Assembly: GCA_028819955.1 (NCBI GenBank)
Contig: JAPPKP010000335.1
Coordinates: forward strand, 1 to 10,538
Reading direction: 5' to 3'
DNA: 10,538 nucleotides
Source of the DNA: Rhodospirillaceae bacterium
Lineage (GTDB): Bacteria; Pseudomonadota; Alphaproteobacteria; UBA828
A program made the translations under genes and the position numbers. The notes under the pieces were generated by a model, which saw only the letters and a list, made by a program, of their open reading frames with translations, ran no database searches and had not been told where the DNA came from. The stretch's first letter is position 1. The number at the start of each line of letters is the position of its first letter. Shown one piece after another: positions 5,946-10,538 of the stretch.

Positions 5946-7133
5946 ATGCAACAATTAGTTGAACGCTCTGCGCTTATGACCGCTGCCGTCCAGGGTCTAT
6001 CCGAAGTGCCGGCGGTCGCCTTGCTGGGTGCCCGCCAGGTGGGCAAGACGACGCTGGCGCGCCAGGTCGCGGACGAGTGGCCGGGGCCGTCCACCCTCTT
6101 CGACCTGGAGGTGGCCGCGACGCGGGAGGCGCTTTCCGCAACGCCCGAGCGAGTGCTGGGCAGCAGCGAAGGGCTCGTCGTTATCGACGAAATACAGCGC
6201 ATGCCGGGTCTATTCGAGGTGCTGCGCCCGATCTGCGACGACCCGGGCAGGGAAGCGGTCTATCTGCTGCTGGGCAGCGCGTCGTGGGACTTGATCCAGG
6301 GAGTATCCGAAACCCTGGCGGGGCGGATTCTGTTCGTGGATGTGGGCTGCTTCTCGCTGGCCGAGGTGGGGCCCGCCAATCAGGACCAATTGTGGATGCG
6401 CGGCGGCTTCCCGCGCGCATGGCTGGCGCCGTCGGAGGCGGCGTGGGCGCGCTGGATGCGCTCATTCACACGGACGTTCTTGGAACGGGATATTCCGGGG
6501 CTGGGCTCGCGAGTGTCGCCCGAGTCGCTCGGTCGCTTTTGGCGGATGCTGGCCCATTATCACGGGCAGACCTGGAACGCGGCGGAGCTGGCGCGCTCGA
6601 TGGACCTCGGAGTCGCCGCGGTGAACCGCTATCGCGACCTGCTTGCAGGCGCCTTCATGGTCAGGATCCTACCGCCTTGGTTCGAAAACCTCGGCAAGCG
6701 TTTGGTCAAGTCGCCCAAGGTTTATCTGCGAGACAGCGGCGTCCTGCATTTCCTGCTGGGGCTCGAAAAGGCGGCAGACCTGCCGGTGCATCCGCGCTAC
6801 GGCGCCAGCTGGGAGGGGTTTGCCCTGGAGCAGACGCTGCTGGCGCATGGCGAGCACGAGGCATACTTCTACGCCACCCAGCGGGGGGCCGAGCTGGACC
6901 TGCTGTTGCTGCGGCGGGGACGGCGCTGGGGCTTCGAGTTCAAGTGCACCGACGCGCCGCGCACGACGAAGTCCATGCACATCGTCATGGAGGACTTGGG
7001 TCTGGAGCACCTGTGGGTTCTCTATCCGGGAGATCGGACCTATCCGCTCACTGACGCGATCACGGCAATGCCCCTCAAGAGTATCGACCAGATCGATCTG
7101 GAGCCCGCCGACCTTGCCCAGCGCGGCAACTGA
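5946..7133 (+). CDS. AAA_14/DUF4143-type ATPase
   Basis: 395 residues, typical for this widespread family. The N-terminal P-loop domain has Walker A GARQVGKTT (28-36), Walker B LVVIDEIQR (77-85) and LLLGSAS (107-113) as the following sensor-like strand. A middle winged-helix-like stretch contains TFLERDIPGLG (177-187). The C-terminal DUF4143 part has YLRDSGVLHFLLG (260-272), SWEGFALEQ (288-296), and then AELD (315-318) and FEFK (330-333), the E/D...E-x-K pattern of PD-(D/E)xK nuclease-like folds. Family members are common in genomes, often as stand-alone or mobile genes; their cellular role is poorly defined. There is no clear Shine-Dalgarno before the ATG and the first codons are AT-rich. 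It interrupts an otherwise tight run of catabolic genes, so it is probably an insertion. Assignment to family is secure; function is not assigned. Confidence 0.92.
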   Translation: MQQLVERSALMTAAVQGLSEVPAVALLGARQVGKTTLARQVADEWPGPSTLFDLEVAATREALSATPERVLGSSEGLVVIDEIQRMPGLFEVLRPICDDPGREAVYLLLGSASWDLIQGVSETLAGRILFVDVGCFSLAEVGPANQDQLWMRGGFPRAWLAPSEAAWARWMRSFTRTFLERDIPGLGSRVSPESLGRFWRMLAHYHGQTWNAAELARSMDLGVAAVNRYRDLLAGAFMVRILPPWFENLGKRLVKSPKVYLRDSGVLHFLLGLEKAADLPVHPRYGASWEGFALEQTLLAHGEHEAYFYATQRGAELDLLLLRRGRRWGFEFKCTDAPRTTKSMHIVMEDLGLEHLWVLYPGDRTYPLTDAITAMPLKSIDQIDLEPADLAQRGN

Positions 7134-7144
7134 AGCGGGCGGCG
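7131..7144 (+). repeat. 14-bp repeat at a stop codon, copy 1
   Basis: TGAAGCGGGCGGCG starts with the ATPase stop codon and recurs exactly at 8388-8401, beginning with the SDR stop codon. GCCAAG follows at 7151, and at 8405 in the other copy. This may be chance in GC-rich linkers or a duplicated intergenic segment. Confidence 0.5.
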
Positions 7145-7213
7145 AGGCGTGCCAAGGTCGCGTGCCGCCTGTATGGTGGCGCCGCTTGGGCGGGACGGAG
7201 AGGGAGACGAGAG

Positions 7214-7609
7214 ATGATTGAGCTGCCGGATCTGGCCAGACGGCTGCTGGACGGGAAGAACTTCGCGACCGTGGCCACCGTGATGGGGGACGGCCGGCCC
7301 CAGGCGTCCGTCGTCTGGATTCACACCGACGGCCCGCACATCGTCTTCAACACGGCGGAAGGGCGGGTGAAGCCCAGGAACATGCGCCGCGACGCACGGG
7401 TCGCGATCGCCGTGTTCGACATGGAGAACCCGTATCAGCAGGCCATGATCCAGGGCCGCGTGGTGGCGATGGAGCACGAGGGCGCCGAAGAGAACATCGA
7501 CGCGATGACCAAGAAGTACCTGGACCTGGACAGCTATCCCCACCGCCGGGAGGGCGAGCAGCGCGTGATCGTCAAGATCGCGCCGGAGAAGGTCGCGCTG
7601 ATGGAATAG
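7214..7609 (+). CDS. PPOX-class (pyridoxamine 5'-phosphate oxidase-like) split-barrel flavin/F420-type protein
   Basis: 131 residues, the usual size of single-domain PPOX proteins such as the Rv1155 type. A purine-rich GAGAGGGAGACGAGAG precedes the ATG. The family core strand pair is NFATVATVMGDGRPQASVVW (16-35), followed by IVFNTAEG (43-50) and KPRNMRRDARVAIAVFD (53-69), the basic patch that in relatives holds the cofactor phosphate. The end, RVIVKIAPEKV (117-127), is the typical last strand. Members bind FMN, F420, heme or biliverdin, and many are redox enzymes or flavin carriers. It begins a three-gene redox run with SDR 34 bp downstream and a luciferase-like oxygenase after that, which fits a reductase or flavin-handling role for the monooxygenase. 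FMN versus F420 cannot be settled from sequence alone. Confidence 0.88.
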   Translation: MIELPDLARRLLDGKNFATVATVMGDGRPQASVVWIHTDGPHIVFNTAEGRVKPRNMRRDARVAIAVFDMENPYQQAMIQGRVVAMEHEGAEENIDAMTKKYLDLDSYPHRREGEQRVIVKIAPEKVALME

Positions 7610-7643
7610 GCGCCGCCCGCGCCACGACGAAGGGAGTCGAGCG

Positions 7644-8390
7644 ATGAGACTGGAAGGCAAGCGGGCACTGATCACGGGCGCTTTTGGCGGCATCGGGCGC
7701 AAGGTGGCCGAGCGCTTCGCCGCCGAGGGCGCCGAGCTTGCGCTGGCGGACGCGGCCTCGGGCGAGAGTCCCGTCGCGGGCGCACGCTGCTATCAGGTCG
7801 ACCTCAGCAGCGTCGCTGCGTGCCGGCGCCTCGCCGCCGATGTGGAGGCCGATCTCGGCCCGATCGACCTGCTCGCCAACTGTGTCGGCGTCTTCGAGCA
7901 GATGCCTTTCGACGAGACCACCGAGGAGAACTGGGGCCGCAACGTCGACATCAACCTGAAGGGCGTGTTCTTCCTGATCCAGGCGGTGGTGCCGCAGATG
8001 CGCCTGCGCGGCGGCGGGCGCGTCGTCAACATCACCTCGATCGCCGCAACCCAGGGCTTCGCCAACGCCGAGGCCTACTGCGCGGCGAAGGGCGGGCTGC
8101 TCAACCTGACGCGCGCGCTTGCAATGCAGCTTGCGCCCGACAAGATCAACGTCAACTCGGTGGCGCCCGGCTTCATCCGCACGCAGATGACCGAGCACCA
8201 GTGGACGGACGAGGCGTTCACCACGGGCCTGGCCCGCATGCTGGCGACTCGCACCGGCTACATGGAGCCGGACTCGATCGCCGCCGCCGTGCTCTTCCTC
8301 TGCTCCGACGATGCCGCCCATGTCCACGGCATCAATCTCGGCGTGGACGACGGCTGGCTCGCCGGCATTGCGGGCGCAGCGTTCACGTGA
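7644..8390 (+). CDS. Short-chain dehydrogenase/reductase (classical SDR)
   Basis: 248 residues, standard classical SDR length; AGGGAG precedes the ATG. The nucleotide-binding motif is TGAFGGIG (11-18). D36 at the end of the second strand (LALAD) favours NAD(H) over NADP(H). D53 in QVDLSS matches the usual adenine-ring Asp. The catalytic tetrad is N104 (VDINLKG), S132 (NITSIA), Y145 and K149 (YCAAK). NSVAPGFIRT (171-180) is the usual PG motif. The structural NNAG motif is replaced by ANCVG (78-82), a known type of variation. It would oxidise an alcohol or reduce a ketone in the pathway shared with the neighbouring PPOX and luciferase-like genes. Substrate unknown. Confidence 0.93.
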   Translation: MRLEGKRALITGAFGGIGRKVAERFAAEGAELALADAASGESPVAGARCYQVDLSSVAACRRLAADVEADLGPIDLLANCVGVFEQMPFDETTEENWGRNVDINLKGVFFLIQAVVPQMRLRGGGRVVNITSIAATQGFANAEAYCAAKGGLLNLTRALAMQLAPDKINVNSVAPGFIRTQMTEHQWTDEAFTTGLARMLATRTGYMEPDSIAAAVLFLCSDDAAHVHGINLGVDDGWLAGIAGAAFT

Positions 8391-8401
8391 AGCGGGCGGC
8401 G
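8388..8401 (+). repeat. 14-bp repeat at a stop codon, copy 2
   Basis: Exact second copy of the 7131-7144 sequence, here spanning the SDR stop codon. It runs into GGCGGCCGCC, a GC-rich palindrome-like stretch in the 34-bp gap before the next gene. Confidence 0.5.
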
Positions 8402-8424
8402 GCCGCCAAGACGGGACCCTTGCG

Positions 8425-9456
8425 ATGAAATTCGGTCTGCTCTTCGCTCACCAGGTGCCGCCTGAGAGCGGCATCGCGAGCCAGGACACCTACCGGGACA
8501 TGCTGCACTGCCTGCCGCGGGCAGAGGAGCTGGGCTACGTCTCGGCCTTCCAGTGCTCCCACCATATCCAGAAAGACAGCTTCTGCCCCGGCCCGCTGGT
8601 GGCGATGGCTGGGGCCGCGGCGGTCACCGAGCGGATGCGGATCGGCACGGCGGTGCTGCTGGTGCCCCTCTACGCGCCGCTCAAGCTCGCGGAGGACGTC
8701 GCTGTCATCGACAACCTGTCGGGCGGGCGCTTCGTCTTCGGCGTGGCGCCGGGGTACGTCTCGCAGGAGTTCACGGCCCACGGGGTTCCGCGGGAGGAGC
8801 GCGTCGGCCGCTTCGAGGAGGCGCTGGACCTGATGATCCAGGCCTGGACCGGGGCGCCTTTCTCCTTCGAGGGGCGCTACTACCGGGTGCCGGAGGGGCG
8901 AGTGACGCCGAAGCCGGTGCAAAGTCCGCATCCGCCCATCTGGTACGGGGTCTCGGCGCCCGGCTCACTGCGCCGGGCAGCGGCGCGTCGGTGCGTGCAG
9001 ATCATGTCGCCCCGCCACGGACTCGCCGAACTGGAGGAGCATTACCGGCCCTACGAGGCCGCTGCCGCCGATGCCGGCTGGGAGATTCCGGAGCGGCCGG
9101 TGATCCGCCAGGTGTTCGTCGCGCCGACCATGGCGGAGGCGGAGGCGAAGGCGGCGCCTGCGGTGGACTACCTCTACCGCGTACTTTACGGCGCCGCGTC
9201 TGCTGCCGGCGACCGGGTGCTGCGGCGGGACGACGGCAGCGTGATCGACGACCCCACCGAGGTCGCCTTCGCGACCTTCAAGGACCGCTACATCATCGGC
9301 GACCCGGAGTTCGCGATCCGCCGCATCCAGGACTACCGGACGGCGGTGAGCCCGAGCGAGATGATCTGCTGGATGCACATGCCGGGCGTGACCGGCGCCG
9401 ACGCGATGGCCTCGGTCGAGCTCTTCGCCAGCGAGGTGATGCCGCAGTTCGGTTGA
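8425..9456 (+). CDS. Luciferase-like (LLM class) flavin-dependent monooxygenase/oxidoreductase
   Basis: 343 residues, typical for LLM enzymes. I start at ATG 8425 because MKFGLLFAHQ is the usual first barrel strand; the longer open frame upstream overlaps the SDR gene. The ribosome site (GGGA, about 10 nt upstream) is weak, so translational coupling to the SDR is possible. Motifs: CSHH (44-47), where relatives usually have EHH or similar; IGTAVLLVPLYAPLKLAEDVAVID (73-96); LSGGRFVFGVAPGYVSQEF (98-116), the flavin-site glycine turn; PKPVQSPHPPIWYG (162-175); and GDPEFAIRRI (292-301). Such enzymes use reduced FMN and O2, or F420, to oxygenate small molecules, opening rings or cutting C-N or C-S bonds. 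It needs reduced flavin, which the PPOX protein might supply or bind. It ends the plus-strand run; the next gene is convergent. Confidence 0.92.
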   Translation: MKFGLLFAHQVPPESGIASQDTYRDMLHCLPRAEELGYVSAFQCSHHIQKDSFCPGPLVAMAGAAAVTERMRIGTAVLLVPLYAPLKLAEDVAVIDNLSGGRFVFGVAPGYVSQEFTAHGVPREERVGRFEEALDLMIQAWTGAPFSFEGRYYRVPEGRVTPKPVQSPHPPIWYGVSAPGSLRRAAARRCVQIMSPRHGLAELEEHYRPYEAAAADAGWEIPERPVIRQVFVAPTMAEAEAKAAPAVDYLYRVLYGAASAAGDRVLRRDDGSVIDDPTEVAFATFKDRYIIGDPEFAIRRIQDYRTAVSPSEMICWMHMPGVTGADAMASVELFASEVMPQFG

Positions 9457-9547
9457 TAATAGTATCAGGATCCAATGACAAGATTTCTCCTGCTGAGACT
9501 TTGCAGAAAGCGGAGAATACCAGCCATGTTAAGTTCAACCATTAATT

Positions 9548-10453
9548 CTAGCCCAAATCCTTCCTAATAATATCCCACAAGAATGTAATAGAATCTTCGA
9601 TGCGCTTCTTTATTGTTGTCAGTTGCTGGTTAAAGCGGCCGGGAGAACCATGCGTTCCCTCATTAAATTCCCGAAATAACTGTATCACATCAGCCACGTC
9701 TTTCTCAACAAAGTCTTGCAGTGCTTCATCGTACATATTACTGCGTTGCAACAGGAAACGAATTTTTGACCGCCACGTAGGTTTGCCTTTGGGTGTTTTT
9801 TGGCAATCCCGCAGTTCCAGCAATACAAGGTCATCGGGTGCTCTTGCATTAAGGATTCGAGAGAGAAGGTCGCGAGCGCTGGTGCAGAAGTGCCGAGCTG
9901 CATCGGGATTCCGAGGGTCAAGAGAATACAAAGCTCCATGCCAGCGATCCAATAAATCGGCAGAAATCGCGGATAGGACATCATCTATTTTGCTGGAGTG
10001 AATGTAACCTTGCCCCTCCTCATTTTCAGGATTTCCCAAGAGAGCGTTCATCACGCTCGCACTATTCGCCGCTTCCCGCTCCGACAAATCAAGCACTTCA
10101 TTGTAACGATCGTCGTAACCTGAGGTCGCAAAACGTGACTCAAGGCGACTGTAAGAATGCTGAACGCTTTCGACCGACGCTCTGAAAGTTGTATAGCGTG
10201 ACTGGAATGACGCTCGCGAAAGCTTGTTGAGTTCTCGGCGAAGTCGCTCACGGTTAGCGCGAACTCGGGAATTATAAGAGCGGACCTGAGAATTGTAGCG
10301 ATTGATAGCTTGATTGTATTTGTTGACGGCCGTCTTGACTTTCTGGTTATGTGCTCGTACCTCGCGATTATACTTGTCGATTGCCTGTTTCTGCTTCGCC
10401 TGTGCTTGACGCAGCTTGCTACGAAATTGCGCAGAACTCATTCTTCGTGCCAT
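9548..10453 (-). CDS. Coiled-coil protein with C-terminal HEPN-like / predicted pPIWI-associated nuclease-like domain (putative defence gene)
   Basis: 301 residues; GAGGA lies 7 nt before the ATG at 10453. Residues 1-80 are strongly basic and helical, with YN or HN pairs at 28, 35, 46, 53 and 60, a heptad with one 11-residue step, so a long coiled coil. Residues 80-130 look helical. From about 150 there is a compact domain: DLLDRWHGALYSL (166-178), RNPDAARHFCTSARDLLSRIL (181-201), APDDL (205-209), GKPTWRSKIRFLLQ (223-236) and REFNEGTHG (261-269). This pattern resembles, from memory, proteins annotated as predicted pPIWI-associating nucleases and HEPN-like Abi proteins. R181...H188 and R261...H268 each fit R-x6-H, at the edge of the HEPN R-x4-6-H motif. 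The gene is AT-rich relative to its neighbours (28 G/C in 60 at 10081-10140) and points toward the catabolic run, signs of transfer. The domain call is tentative; the coding call is firm. Bases 10454-10538 hold its leader, with no convincing promoter. Confidence 0.8.
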   Translation of the reverse strand: MARRMSSAQFRSKLRQAQAKQKQAIDKYNREVRAHNQKVKTAVNKYNQAINRYNSQVRSYNSRVRANRERLRRELNKLSRASFQSRYTTFRASVESVQHSYSRLESRFATSGYDDRYNEVLDLSEREAANSASVMNALLGNPENEEGQGYIHSSKIDDVLSAISADLLDRWHGALYSLDPRNPDAARHFCTSARDLLSRILNARAPDDLVLLELRDCQKTPKGKPTWRSKIRFLLQRSNMYDEALQDFVEKDVADVIQLFREFNEGTHGSPGRFNQQLTTIKKRIEDSITFLWDIIRKDLG

Positions 10454-10538
10454 TTGGCGTTCCTCGCGGCTGATTTATCTGCACCTAGTGCGCTGTCCCG
10501 GAGATATATGAGCAAAGGCGTTGGATTTTGGCGAGGAT

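Noticed and set aside
9485..9517. TTCTCC/GGAGAA inverted repeat with inner CTGC/GCAG as a bidirectional terminator
   Set aside because: The two stems are offset by an asymmetric internal loop and no T-run flanks either side; too weak to call.
9475..9567. Small plus-strand open frame of 30 codons after the LLM gene
   Set aside because: No ribosome site, overlaps the 3' end of the convergent gene, and the translation is basic with no recognisable feature.
1..10538. tRNA, rRNA, CRISPR array, transposase or IS ends
   Set aside because: I looked for cloverleaf-like segments, regularly spaced direct repeats and transposase motifs on both strands and saw none.
10454..10538. Promoter for the coiled-coil gene (for example GGGACA with GATAAA)
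   Set aside because: The spacing between the best hexamers is about 14 bp and other pairs match poorly, so no promoter is called.

Overview
This is a GC-rich bacterial window, apart from three AT-rich pockets around 3541-3600, 5910-5960 and 9457-10538. Gene content and codon use suggest an environmental proteobacterium, most likely an alphaproteobacterium. That is inference, because no rRNA or lineage marker is present. The genes are mostly catabolic enzymes for small organic acids, amides or N-heterocycles, with three genes of a nuclease, ATPase or defence type placed between or beside them.

Left, minus strand (1-3509). Reading leftward there is an exported HNH-type nuclease with two C-terminal calcium-binding motifs (3509-2691), then an isochorismatase-family cysteine hydrolase (2629-1943), a class IV PLP aminotransferase (1852-953), and the 5' part of a hydantoinase B / oxoprolinase-type ATP-dependent amidohydrolase (935 to beyond base 1). 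The last three look like one transcription unit: N-C bond hydrolases plus an amino acid transaminase. An ATP-binding HyuA-type partner would be expected further left, outside the window.

Middle, plus strand (3510-5811). A 255-bp divergent region with an AT-rich promoter-like patch and GC-rich hairpins leads into a mandelate racemase-subgroup enolase superfamily enzyme (3765-4919). It is followed after 22 bp by a TfdA/TauD-type Fe(II)/2-oxoglutarate dioxygenase (4942-5811).

Right, plus strand (5946-9456). An AAA_14/DUF4143 ATPase (5946-7133) with its own promoter-like sequence separates the dioxygenase from a run of three redox genes: a small PPOX split-barrel flavin/F420-type protein (7214-7609), an SDR dehydrogenase (7644-8390) and a luciferase-like flavin monooxygenase (8425-9456). 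If the ATPase is an insertion, the enolase, dioxygenase, PPOX, SDR and LLM genes would form one catabolic operon opposite the hydantoinase/amidase/transaminase operon. The mix of an LLM flavoenzyme, an isochorismatase-fold amidase and a flavin-type split-barrel protein recalls the logic of the Rut pyrimidine pathway, but no substrate can be read from the sequence.

Far right (9457-10538). Base composition falls sharply and a minus-strand gene (10453-9548) encodes an N-terminal coiled coil with a YN-repeat, joined to a C-terminal domain that resembles a HEPN-like or predicted pPIWI-associated nuclease domain. It looks horizontally acquired and is the best candidate here for an undescribed defence or conflict component.
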